Assembly: GCA_031264865.1 (NCBI GenBank) | Contig: JAISDJ010000238.1 | Location: forward strand, 1 to 42,757 | Source of the DNA: Tannerellaceae bacterium | GTDB taxonomy: Bacteria; Bacteroidota; Bacteroidia; Bacteroidales; Tannerellaceae | DNA: 42,757 nt | Direction: 5' to 3' | Part shown: positions 27,825 through 35,138 of the stretch, in pieces | Layout of the letters: every line of letters starts with the position of its first letter | Numbering within the stretch: position 1 is the stretch's first letter | Notes under the pieces: model-generated | What the model was told of the DNA's origin: nothing | Databases searched by the model: none | Seen by the model: the letters and a program-made list of their open reading frames with translations, nothing else | Position numbers and translations under genes: made by a program

Positions 27825-29234
27825 ATGATCCATATGAATGTAAAACAACTATTATTGGCAGCAGGTATGCTGCCAATGCCTGCCCTGTCGCAACAACATA
27901 CTAATTTTATCATCATCTTTATGGATGATATGGGGTATGGCGATTTGGGTTGTAACGGAGCCATCGGCTACGAAACACCTAACATCGACAAAATGGCTAC
28001 CGAAGGAATGCGTTTCACCCGTTTCTACTCGGCACAAGCCGTAAGCGGCGCTTCCAGAGCCGGACTGTTAACCGGCTGTTATCCCAACCGGATCAGTATG
28101 CACGGAGCACCTTCACATGTAACGAAAACAGGTATTCACGACGAAGAAGAAACTATTGCCGAAGTATTAAAAAAGAAAGGATATGCCACCGCCGCTTACG
28201 GAAAATGGCATTTGGGGCATCACAAGCAATTCCTGCCCATTCATCATGGTTTCGACGAATACTATGGTATTCCTTATTCCAATGATATGTGGCCCAATCA
28301 CCCGACAGCTAAATTCCCCAGCCTGCCGTTAATCGAAGGTGACGAAACTATCGAATTAGACCCCGATCAGACAAAATTTACTACAGATTTTACAAACAGA
28401 GCTCTGAATTTCATCGATAAGAATAAAAAGAATCCTTTCTTCATCTACCTGGCTCACCCAATGCCGCACGTCCCTCTTTTCGTCTCCGATAAATTCAAAG
28501 GGAAAAGCAAACAGGGACTTTATGGCGACGTAATCATGGAAATCGATTGGAGTGTAGGGCAAATACTGGCTAAACTCGAGAAAGAAGGGTTAGACAAAAA
28601 CACTTTAGTAATAGTAACATCCGACAATGGGCCTTGGCTGAACTATGGCAACCACGCCGGAACAACCGGAGGCCTCCGTGAAGGGAAAGGTACTAGCTTT
28701 GAAGGCGGTCAACGGGTTCCCTGCATCATGCAATGGAAAGGCACAATACCCCAGGGCATTATCTGCAATAAGCTATCGTCGGCCATCGATTTATTGCCTA
28801 CTTTCGCCCATATAGCAGGCGCCCCATTGCCTAAACTGAAAATAGACGGCGTAAACATCTTCTCTTTACTTAAAAACGAAAAAGACGCAAATCCGAGGGA
28901 AAGTTTCTGCTATTATTACAGGCGAAACAGCCTCGAAGCTGTTTCCGACGGCAACTTCAAACTGATATTTCCCCACCCTCACCGGACATATGAAGACTTT
29001 CTACCCGGTTTAGACGGAGCGCCAGGCAACGTAAACGAATCCCATATGCTGGAAGAAACCTTATTGATAGACTTGCGCCGCGATCCGGGAGAGCGTTACA
29101 ATGTGATAAACATGTATCCCGAAGTATTGGTAAAATTAGAAAAAATAGCCAATGATATAAGAGATGATTTGGGAGATGATTTAAAGGAGATAAAAGGGAA
29201 AAACACCCGTCCAAGCGGTATTGTAAAAGAATGA
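27825..29234 (+). CDS. S1-family sulfatase, Ser-type (locus sulfatase 3)
   Basis: A 469-residue exported sulfatase with a short signal (1-22, ending ALSQQ). Metal-site acids lie in FMDDMGYGD. The formylglycine motif is SGASRAGLLTGCYPNR with Ser74, a variant with Ala instead of Pro two places on, which is tolerated in sulfatases. YGKWHLGHH, HPMPHVPLF and TSDNGPWLNYGNHAG follow, an arylsulfatase A-like arrangement. It is set apart from the first two sulfatases by 211 bases and is richer in C and G, so it may have its own transcription or origin. It probably acts on a different sulfate ester of the same glycan. Confidence 0.92.
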   Translation: MIHMNVKQLLLAAGMLPMPALSQQHTNFIIIFMDDMGYGDLGCNGAIGYETPNIDKMATEGMRFTRFYSAQAVSGASRAGLLTGCYPNRISMHGAPSHVTKTGIHDEEETIAEVLKKKGYATAAYGKWHLGHHKQFLPIHHGFDEYYGIPYSNDMWPNHPTAKFPSLPLIEGDETIELDPDQTKFTTDFTNRALNFIDKNKKNPFFIYLAHPMPHVPLFVSDKFKGKSKQGLYGDVIMEIDWSVGQILAKLEKEGLDKNTLVIVTSDNGPWLNYGNHAGTTGGLREGKGTSFEGGQRVPCIMQWKGTIPQGIICNKLSSAIDLLPTFAHIAGAPLPKLKIDGVNIFSLLKNEKDANPRESFCYYYRRNSLEAVSDGNFKLIFPHPHRTYEDFLPGLDGAPGNVNESHMLEETLLIDLRRDPGERYNVINMYPEVLVKLEKIANDIRDDLGDDLKEIKGKNTRPSGIVKE

Positions 29235-29288
29235 AACGAATTGGCTGTTACGGGCAACGACAATTATCCGTCTTTTCATTATTTTTAG

Positions 29289-29296
29289 TATCTTTC
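29289..29296 (+). promoter_or_regulatory. Candidate -7 box for the PH-like membrane protein gene
   Basis: TATCTTTC is one base off TAnnTTTG and lies 16 bases before the ATG. No good -33 element is seen, so confidence is modest. It marks the end of the polysaccharide locus and the start of housekeeping genes. Confidence 0.35.
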
Positions 29297-29312
29297 GCGA
29301 AAAATAAAAAGG

Positions 29313-29735
29313 ATGGATAGAGTTTTTAAATCAAAAGTAGATTGGTGGTATCACCTGCTGCTTTTTATCTTAATCGTTATTTGCTTTGTAGTAGTTATTA
29401 ACGGTAACATAGCGGCTATAGCAATTATATTATTGATTACAGCATTGGCTGTACATGTGATGCTTAGTACGTATTATATTGTCACGGCCAATGGCAAACT
29501 AATTGCTCATTGTAGTATTTTTCCTAAAAAAGAAATCGAGATCAGTTCGATTGAAGGATTGGAACGTACGATTATTCCAGTGTCTAGTTATGCTTTGTCG
29601 TTAAACCGTATCGGTATCTGGTCTGGTAAGAAATTATGGATGATGGTATCTCCTCAAAATGAAAAAGATTTTATCAAACTACTCAAACAGTTCAATCCGA
29701 ATATCAAATTAATAAACGATACAAACTTTCTATAA
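29313..29735 (+). CDS. Membrane protein with a bacterial PH-like domain
   Basis: A 140-residue protein with two hydrophobic helices (about 11-30 and 32-50) followed by a soluble domain. That domain has YYIVTANGKLIAHCSIFPKK and SSIEGLERTIIPVSSYALSLNRIGI, then a closing SPQNEKDFIKLLKQFNP. This order matches the short bPH/DUF304-like family of membrane-anchored pleckstrin-homology domains, which have no defined reaction. It lies 37 bases upstream of lpdA and may be co-transcribed with it. Confidence 0.75.
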   Translation: MDRVFKSKVDWWYHLLLFILIVICFVVVINGNIAAIAIILLITALAVHVMLSTYYIVTANGKLIAHCSIFPKKEIEISSIEGLERTIIPVSSYALSLNRIGIWSGKKLWMMVSPQNEKDFIKLLKQFNPNIKLINDTNFL

Positions 29736-29772
29736 ACATAAAAATCCCAATATAAACTTAAACAAAAAATAA

Positions 29773-31125
29773 ATGATAACGTATGATGTAGCCATTATTG
29801 GCGGCGGCCCAGCCGGATATACAGCCGCAGAAAGAGCAGGAGCTGCCGGGCTTTCAACCGTCTTATTTGAAAAAAATGCCTTGGGCGGCGTTTGCCTGAA
29901 TGAAGGATGTATACCGACAAAAACACTACTCTATTCGGCAAAAGTACTCGATACAATTAAAAATGCTTCCAAATATGCTGTCGGAGCAGAAAATGCTTCC
30001 GCAGACCTCCCGAAGATTATCGCACGGAAGAATAAAGTGGTGAAGAAGCTGGTAGCAGGCATCCGGATGAAGATGAAAGAACACAATGTTGTAACCATAG
30101 AAGGAACTGCCGAAATAAAAGGACACGCCTCAAACGGAACAATTACCCTTACCTGCGCCGGCGAAAACTATGAAGCCAAACACCTGATTATATGCACCGG
30201 TTCGGAAACCATCATTCCTCCCATCCCCGGATTAGATAAAACCGGATACTGGACAAGCCGTGAAGCTCTTCAGGCAAAAGAACTACCGGAATCATTAGTT
30301 ATTATCGGCGGAGGTGTGATAGGAATGGAATTTGCTTCATTCTTTAATAGTATGGGAACGAAAGTACAGGTAGTTGAGATGCTAGATGAAATCCTTACAG
30401 GAATGGATAAAGAGCTGGCAGCCCAGCTACGCGCCGAATACATTAAGAGAGGTGTAACATTTTACGTAGGTCACAAAGTAACGGAAGTAAACGAAACGGA
30501 AGTCGCAATAGAAAAAGATGGCGAAACATTCATCCTCCAAGGAGAGAAAGTATTGTTGAGCGTAGGCCGCCGTCCGGTAACACAAGGATTCGGGTTGGAA
30601 ACATTATCGGTTGAAAAGTTCCGTAATGGCGTTAAGGTAAACGAATTTATGCAGACTTCTCTTCCCAACGTTTATGCCTGTGGAGATATCACCGGCTATT
30701 CGCTATTAGCCCATACAGCCGTTAGCGAAGCTGAAGTAGCAGTAAAGCATATCGCAGGAAAATCCACCCCGGGAATGAGCTATAAGGCGATACCGGGAGT
30801 TGTTTATACCAATCCCGAATTGGCAGGCGTAGGGGCCACGGAAGAACAATTGCAAGCCGAAGGGAAAGCCTACTCGGTGAAGAAAATCCCAATGGCTTTC
30901 TCCGGTCGTTTTGTGGCGGAAAATGAAATGGGCAACGGAACCTGTAAAATTATCCTTTCGGAAGATGAGACGATCATCGGCGCCCATTTACTGGGAAACC
31001 CGTCTTCGGAGTTGGTTGTAATTGCCGGCATCGCTATCGAAAAAGGCTTTAAAGCACACGAGTTGGCTTCCATTGTTTTCCCCCATCCCACCGTTGGCGA
31101 AATTTTTAAGGAAGCTTTGATCTAA
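29773..31125 (+). CDS. lpdA: Dihydrolipoyl dehydrogenase
   Basis: The E3 flavoprotein that reoxidises lipoyl groups of 2-oxoacid dehydrogenase or glycine-cleavage complexes with NAD+. Its 450 residues include the FAD loop GGGPAGYTAAERA (10-22) and the redox disulfide GGVCLNEGCIPTK (Cys41/Cys46). An NAD loop IIGGGVIGMEFASF and the C-terminal catalytic FPHPTVGE (His438, Glu443) complete the enzyme. No E1/E2 or glycine-cleavage genes lie next to it, so which complex it serves is not shown here. Confidence 0.95.
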   Translation: MITYDVAIIGGGPAGYTAAERAGAAGLSTVLFEKNALGGVCLNEGCIPTKTLLYSAKVLDTIKNASKYAVGAENASADLPKIIARKNKVVKKLVAGIRMKMKEHNVVTIEGTAEIKGHASNGTITLTCAGENYEAKHLIICTGSETIIPPIPGLDKTGYWTSREALQAKELPESLVIIGGGVIGMEFASFFNSMGTKVQVVEMLDEILTGMDKELAAQLRAEYIKRGVTFYVGHKVTEVNETEVAIEKDGETFILQGEKVLLSVGRRPVTQGFGLETLSVEKFRNGVKVNEFMQTSLPNVYACGDITGYSLLAHTAVSEAEVAVKHIAGKSTPGMSYKAIPGVVYTNPELAGVGATEEQLQAEGKAYSVKKIPMAFSGRFVAENEMGNGTCKIILSEDETIIGAHLLGNPSSELVVIAGIAIEKGFKAHELASIVFPHPTVGEIFKEALI

Positions 31126-31158
31126 GGGAAAGTAACATTATAATATCAGAGCAGGTAG

Positions 31159-31189
31159 TTGCATCTTTTTTAGAGAAATTGTATTTTTG
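31159..31189 (+). promoter_or_regulatory. Promoter of efp
   Basis: TTG at 31159-31161, a 20-base spacer and TATTTTTG at 31182-31189 (a full TAnnTTTG match) lie 44 bases before the efp ATG. Confidence 0.6.
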
Positions 31190-31232
31190 CAATCTATTTC
31201 AATGAATTATTAATCATACAGACAAATTTTAT

Positions 31233-31799
31233 ATGGCAACTACTGCTGATTTTAGAAACGGAATGTGCCTCGATATGGATGGCCAATACTATTTTATTGT
31301 TGAATTTCTCCACGTAAAACCAGGGAAAGGTCCGGCTTTTGTGCGTACTAAACTGAAAAACGTTACTACCGGACGTGTAATCGATAAAACCTGGAACTCC
31401 GGAGTAAAAGTAGAAGAAGTACGCATCGAGCGTCGTCCTTACCAATTCTTATATCAAGACGACATGGGGTACAACTTTATGCATCCTGAAACATTCGAAC
31501 AGATTTCAATCCCGGGCGACGGTATCAGCGGCGTTCAGTTCCTGAAAGAAGGCGATATGGTAGAAGCAATGGTACATGCCGCCAGTGAAACGGTTCTTAC
31601 TTGCGAACTTCCCGCCCATGTGATATTGGAAGTTACCTATACCGAACCAGGTGTAAAAGGCGATACCGCCACCAACACATTGAAACCGGCAACGGTTGAG
31701 ACAGGCGCCGAAGTCCGCGTTCCCTTGTTTATCAATGAAGGAGAAAAAATCGAAATTGACACACGCGACGGTTCTTACGTCGGACGCGTACGCGAATAA
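31233..31799 (+). CDS. efp: Translation elongation factor P
   Basis: Relieves ribosome stalling at polyproline stretches. It has the usual 188 residues and the three-domain order. The N-terminal KOW-like domain carries the loop [17 protein letters not shown] with Lys32 at its tip, the residue often modified in EF-P. The middle domain has [12 protein letters not shown] and the C-terminal OB domain ends in [13 protein letters not shown]. It has its own promoter and a strong terminator, so it is a single-gene unit. No modification enzyme is nearby. Confidence 0.97.
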   Translation: MATTADFRNGMCLDMDGQYYFIVEFLHVKPGKGPAFVRTKLKNVTTGRVIDKTWNSGVKVEEVRIERRPYQFLYQDDMGYNFMHPETFEQISIPGDGISGVQFLKEGDMVEAMVHAASETVLTCELPAHVILEVTYTEPGVKGDTATNTLKPATVETGAEVRVPLFINEGEKIEIDTRDGSYVGRVRE

Positions 31800-31819
31800 T
31801 CGTATCCTGCAACGACATG

Positions 31820-31873
31820 GAAGTACGGTGATCTTTCTATTTTAAACAACATCTCCGTACTTCTGTGTTTTTT
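31820..31873 (+). terminator. Rho-independent terminator of efp
   Basis: GAAGTACGGTGAT (31820-31832) pairs with ATCTCCGTACTTC (31851-31863): 13 positions with one mismatch. TGTGTTTTTT follows. It lies 20 bases after the efp stop. Confidence 0.8.
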
Positions 31874-31894
31874 CAAAAAACACTTCCTTAATTT

Positions 31895-32584
31895 ATGAAT
31901 AAACTTACCATCAAAGATTGGGCTGTAGAAGACCGCCCACGTGAAAAAATGCTCCACAAAGGAGTTTCTTCATTAAGCGACGCCGAACTATTAGCTATCC
32001 TTATCGGTTCGGGAAACAGCAAAGAATCAGCCGTACAGCTTTCTCAACGTATCCTCCATTTTGCAGACAACAATCTCAACAGCTTAGGTAAACTCACTAT
32101 TAAAGAGCTGACAAACGAATTTAAAGGCATCGGAGAAGCTAAAGCCGTAACGATTGCCGCTGCGTTAGAACTTGGGCGTCGTCGTAACGATAGCGAACGC
32201 CCCAGGCAGGAGAAAATCCTTTGCAGTAACGACGCTTATCTCCTGTTTAAACCATTCATTTGCGATTTACATCACGAAGAATTGTGGATAGCCCTGATAA
32301 GCCGGTCGGGAAAAGTAATAGAAAAAATGAAAGTTAGCCAGGGAGGTGTCAACGAAACCTCCGTCGACATCCGTCTGATCATGAAAGCAGCTATCAACGC
32401 CCTTGCCTCTGGTATCATTCTTTGCCACAACCATCCTTCGGGAAACTTATCTCCCAGTCATAATGACGATACGCTGACCATCCGCCTCCAAAGTGCCGCT
32501 AAGCTAATGGAAATAAAACTCCTCGACCATATCATCATAGCCGATAATACTTATTACAGTTACGCCGACGAAGGAAAAATATAA
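31895..32584 (+). CDS. radC: RadC-family JAB/MPN metalloprotein
   Basis: A 229-residue protein. The N-terminal helix-hairpin-helix-like part has SDAELLAILIGSG and FKGIGEAKAVTIAAALELGRR. The C-terminal JAB domain carries the zinc-binding JAMM motif CHNHPSGNLSPSHNDD (His178, His180, Asp191). Once called a DNA-repair protein, its cellular role remains unsettled. It starts shortly after the efp terminator, with no clear promoter of its own. Confidence 0.93.
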   Translation: MNKLTIKDWAVEDRPREKMLHKGVSSLSDAELLAILIGSGNSKESAVQLSQRILHFADNNLNSLGKLTIKELTNEFKGIGEAKAVTIAAALELGRRRNDSERPRQEKILCSNDAYLLFKPFICDLHHEELWIALISRSGKVIEKMKVSQGGVNETSVDIRLIMKAAINALASGIILCHNHPSGNLSPSHNDDTLTIRLQSAAKLMEIKLLDHIIIADNTYYSYADEGKI

Positions 32585-32612
32585 CAGTCGTCAACGGGTA
32601 AACTATCAACTA

Positions 32613-32643
32613 AATCATGTACTTTTGCAAAAAGTACATGATT
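32613..32643 (+). promoter_or_regulatory. Perfect 14-bp stem-loop overlapping a -7 box before the SufT-like gene
   Basis: AATCATGTACTTTT and AAAAGTACATGATT are perfect complements around a GCA loop. TACTTTTG at 32620-32627 inside it is a full TAnnTTTG match. The stem ends 5 bases before the next ATG and there is no T-run. It could be the radC 3' end, a promoter for the next gene, or a hairpin that occludes the ribosome site. Confidence 0.5.
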
Positions 32644-32648
32644 AAATA

Positions 32649-32969
32649 ATGAGCAACAACGAATTTCTTCAAACAGAAGAGGCCATTGCAGCAATGCTTA
32701 AAACTGTTTACGACCCGGAAATACCGGTCAACATATACGATCTGGGGTTGATTTATAAGGTGGATATCGACGATGAAAAGAACGTACGCATTGATATGAC
32801 GCTTACAGCCCCCAACTGTCCGGCTGCCGACTTTATCCTGGAAGACGTACGTATGAAGGTAGAATCTGTAAAAGGGGTAAACAATGTAGAGATCAACCTC
32901 GTATTCGACCCGGTGTGGGACAAGGATATGATGTCGGAAGAAGCTAAACTGGAACTGGGTTTTCTCTAA
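32649..32969 (+). CDS. SufT/MIP18-family (DUF59) iron-sulfur assembly protein
   Basis: A 106-residue single-domain protein with the family signature VYDPEIPVNIYDLGLIY and the cysteine-bearing LTAPNCPAADFI (Cys around residue 56). It continues VNNVEINLVFDPVWDKDMMS. Members help mature or transfer Fe-S clusters in the SUF system, and are related to PaaD. No other suf genes adjoin. lpxH follows after 13 bases and is probably co-transcribed. In Bacteroidota this gene is often found as a stand-alone Fe-S factor. Confidence 0.88.
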   Translation: MSNNEFLQTEEAIAAMLKTVYDPEIPVNIYDLGLIYKVDIDDEKNVRIDMTLTAPNCPAADFILEDVRMKVESVKGVNNVEINLVFDPVWDKDMMSEEAKLELGFL

Positions 32970-32982
32970 ACGCCGACAGCAA

Positions 32983-33768
32983 ATGGAGACATCCCGTAAG
33001 AAGATATATTTCGCTTCCGACTCTCATTTGGGGGCTCGCTTCCACACAGATCCGCTAGCCGTTGAAAAGAAAATGGTACGTTGGCTCGACCATATCAAAG
33101 ATGATGCTTCGGCTGTATGGCTGTTAGGAGACGTCTTCGATTATTGGTACGAGTATAAATATGTCGTACCAAAAGGCTTTGTACGTCTCTTAGGCAAACT
33201 GGCCGAACTTTCCGACGCCGGGATTGAAATTCATATCTTCATCGGGAATCACGACATTTGGATGTTCGATTACCTACCAAAGGAAATTGGCGCCATTATC
33301 CACCGCGATGTAATAACGGTAGACCTACTGGGCAAACGTTTCTTCCTGGGGCATGGCGACGAAGTAGATTATCGCAGCAAAGGATTCCGCTTTCTCCGGG
33401 CATTCTTCCGCAACCGTTTTTGTCAATGGCTTTATGCCTCTATCCATCCCCGTTGGACATTCGGTTTTGCACTCGGCTGGTCGTTAAGCAGCCGTAAAGG
33501 CGGATTAAAAAAAGAAGCTGAACAGGAATATCAGGGAGAGGACTACGAATACCTCGCCGATTTCGCCAAAAAATACCTTAAAAGCCATCCTGATATCAAT
33601 TTCTTCATTTTCGGACACCGCCATATCATGCTCGACCTGATGCTCAGCCGCACCTGCAGGTTAATTATCGACGGCGACTTCATGACACATTTCTCATACG
33701 TGGAATGGGACGGAAACAATCTCTTTCTCAAACAATTTGAGGCGGAAGGTTATTCATTACTAAGATAA
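32983..33768 (+). CDS. lpxH: UDP-2,3-diacylglucosamine diphosphatase (lipid A synthesis)
   Basis: A calcineurin-like metallophosphatase that cleaves UDP-2,3-diacylglucosamine to lipid X at the inner face of the membrane. Its 261 residues carry the metal motifs in order: ASDSHLG (Asp13, His15), LLGDVFDYW (Asp50), FIGNHDIWMFDYL (Asn89, His90), FLGHGDE (His124) and FGHRHIM near residue 213. These identify the LpxH rather than the LpxI type. The ATG at 32983 follows the SufT-like stop by 13 bases; METSRKK before the first strand is a usual extension. Confidence 0.92.
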   Translation: METSRKKIYFASDSHLGARFHTDPLAVEKKMVRWLDHIKDDASAVWLLGDVFDYWYEYKYVVPKGFVRLLGKLAELSDAGIEIHIFIGNHDIWMFDYLPKEIGAIIHRDVITVDLLGKRFFLGHGDEVDYRSKGFRFLRAFFRNRFCQWLYASIHPRWTFGFALGWSLSSRKGGLKKEAEQEYQGEDYEYLADFAKKYLKSHPDINFFIFGHRHIMLDLMLSRTCRLIIDGDFMTHFSYVEWDGNNLFLKQFEAEGYSLLR

Positions 33769-33772
33769 TTTT

Positions 33773-33886
33773 GATTTTATCTCCTGATTCTTCGTATATT
33801 GACAGTGCCTTAATCCAATACTTAAGGGCGTCGGTGTACTTGTTTTGAATCGCGAAAACGACACCTATGTCGGCATACGACGGCAC
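33773..33886 (-). pseudogene. Remnant of a tetratricopeptide-repeat (TPR) protein
   Basis: The minus strand encodes one nearly full TPR unit: YADIGVVFAIQNKYTDALKY, then WIKALSIYEESGDKI. It matches the 34-residue TPR pattern with conserved Gly, Tyr, Ala and Pro-less second helix. No start codon, second repeat or long frame surrounds it, and it runs into the 3' end of lpxH on the other strand. It is a decayed fragment. Confidence 0.65.
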
Positions 33887-33904
33887 ATGGCCTGCGGATG
33901 ATAA

Positions 33905-34117
33905 TCATGCCACGCAGGTAGTGAAAGGCGGTCAATTTCGGAATTGAAATCGTGGCTGGCAAACCAATCAAACATTACTTTACCCGAAGGATTGAAAAGC
34001 CTTGGAGGAGATGCTTTCACACGAAGCGGACTGACAACTATAACCGTACCGGGGTCTGTAAGCGAATGGGGAGCCGGGGTATTCATGTATTGCGAATCTT
34101 TGAATAGTTTTATATAA
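33905..34117 (+). pseudogene. Remnant of a BspA-like leucine-rich-repeat (LRR_5) protein
   Basis: After an in-frame TAA at 33902, the + strand encodes a stretch with two LRR_5 repeats. They run NITLPEGLKSLGGDAFTRSG, then LTTITVPGSVSEWGAGVFMY and CESLNSFI before a stop. This is the ITIP-x-SVTSIGxxAF-type repeat of BspA surface proteins. There is no usable start codon or signal peptide. The minus-strand 73-residue reading frame here is its antisense. It is a gene relic of about 70 codons. Confidence 0.68.
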
Positions 34118-34148
34118 GAGCATTGATTGTTTAGTCAACTATATTTTG

Positions 34149-34236
34149 ACCGATCACCCAGGTGGCCGGCTCCGATCACCTAGGTGAACGAGCCCGATTA
34201 CACTTGTGATCGGATTCAGTCACCTGGGTGATCGGT
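34149..34236. repeat. Array of four dyad sites phased at exactly 22 bp, forming one large inverted repeat
   Basis: Four 12-base dyads with the pattern TCACCyrGGTGA occur at 34154-34165 (TCACCCAGGTGG), 34176-34187 (TCACCTAGGTGA, perfect palindrome), 34198-34209 (TTACACTTGTGA) and 34220-34231 (TCACCTGGGTGA). Their centres are 22 bases apart each time. The outermost 16 bases (ACCGATCACCCAGGTG) are exactly inverted at 34221-34236. TCCGATCAC (34171-34179) is inverted at 34206-34214 about the same centre, so the whole could fold as a long stem. It lies between the LRR remnant and dapB. Bases 34237-34334 hold nothing I recognise. Confidence 0.85.
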
Positions 34237-34334
34237 TAAAAATGATGAGAAAAAATACACGAAACTATCCATACAGAAACTTATTTGTCGTACACCCGAA
34301 ATTGAATATATAAGTGTTTACCGGAAAAAATAAT

Positions 34335-34342
34335 TACATTTG
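34335..34342 (+). promoter_or_regulatory. -7 box of the dapB-lepB operon
   Basis: TACATTTG is a full TAnnTTTG match, 55 bases before the dapB ATG. No clear TTG/TTTG lies 19-22 bases upstream. The dyad array ends about 100 bases upstream. Confidence 0.5.
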
Positions 34343-34397
34343 TAGCTTTAAATCCAATGGTTTGGAGAGTCGTTACTAATTAATAGCAAAAAAGGTT

Positions 34398-35114
34398 ATG
34401 AATATTGCACTTATCGGTTATGGGAAGATGGGGAAGGCTATCGAGCAGTTTGCTCTTAGCAGAGGACATAAGATAGTATCCATTATTGATATTACGAATC
34501 GGGATGATTTTGATTCGCCTGCATTTAGGAGTGCGGATGTAGCGATTGAGTTCACAACGCCTGATACAGCATTCGATAATTTCATGCGGTGTTTTGCCGC
34601 AAATGTACCGGTTGTATCGGGTACTACCGGATGGTTAAATCGTTTAGACGACATAAAGCGGATGTGTGAGGAAGAAGGGAAAACGTTTTTCTATGCTTCG
34701 AATTTCAGTATTGGGGCAAATATTCTCTTCGCACTGAATGAATATCTGGCAAAGATTATGAATAAGTTTTCGGCATACGACGTAAGTATCACGGAAACGC
34801 ATCATATTCATAAATTGGATGCACCCAGCGGAACGGCTATTACGTTGGCCGAAGGTATCCTTAATCATGTGGAACGTAAAAAACGTTGGACATTAGATAA
34901 AGAAGAACAACCCACAGACTTGCCTATCCATGCCATCAGAGAAGGAGAGATTCCGGGGATTCATGAAATTGATTACGAGTCGGACGTCGACTTTGTCAGT
35001 ATCAGGCATGATGCGAAAAGCCGGGCCGGTTTGGCCTTGGGAGCTGTTGTCGCCGCCGAATTTACTGCCGGAAAGAAAGGTTTTCTGGGAATGAATGATA
35101 TGCTTACATTTTAA
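34398..35114 (+). CDS. dapB: 4-hydroxy-tetrahydrodipicolinate reductase
   Basis: A step of the diaminopimelate/lysine pathway feeding peptidoglycan. Its 238 residues include the NAD(P) loop LIGYGKMGKAI (5-15), FTTPDTAFDN and VSGTTGW. The substrate-binding motif ETHHIHKLDAPSGTA lies at about 133-147, with His135/His136 and Lys139. It is the first gene of a compact operon with lepB, a lepB-like gene and a WbqC-family gene. Confidence 0.96.
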   Translation: MNIALIGYGKMGKAIEQFALSRGHKIVSIIDITNRDDFDSPAFRSADVAIEFTTPDTAFDNFMRCFAANVPVVSGTTGWLNRLDDIKRMCEEEGKTFFYASNFSIGANILFALNEYLAKIMNKFSAYDVSITETHHIHKLDAPSGTAITLAEGILNHVERKKRWTLDKEEQPTDLPIHAIREGEIPGIHEIDYESDVDFVSIRHDAKSRAGLALGAVVAAEFTAGKKGFLGMNDMLTF

Positions 35115-35138
35115 AATTGCGACTAATAATATTTATTT

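Noticed and set aside
33865-34086. Minus-strand 73-codon reading frame in the lpxH-dapB gap
   Set aside because: The opposite strand encodes clear BspA-type leucine-rich repeats, so this frame is antisense to a gene remnant.
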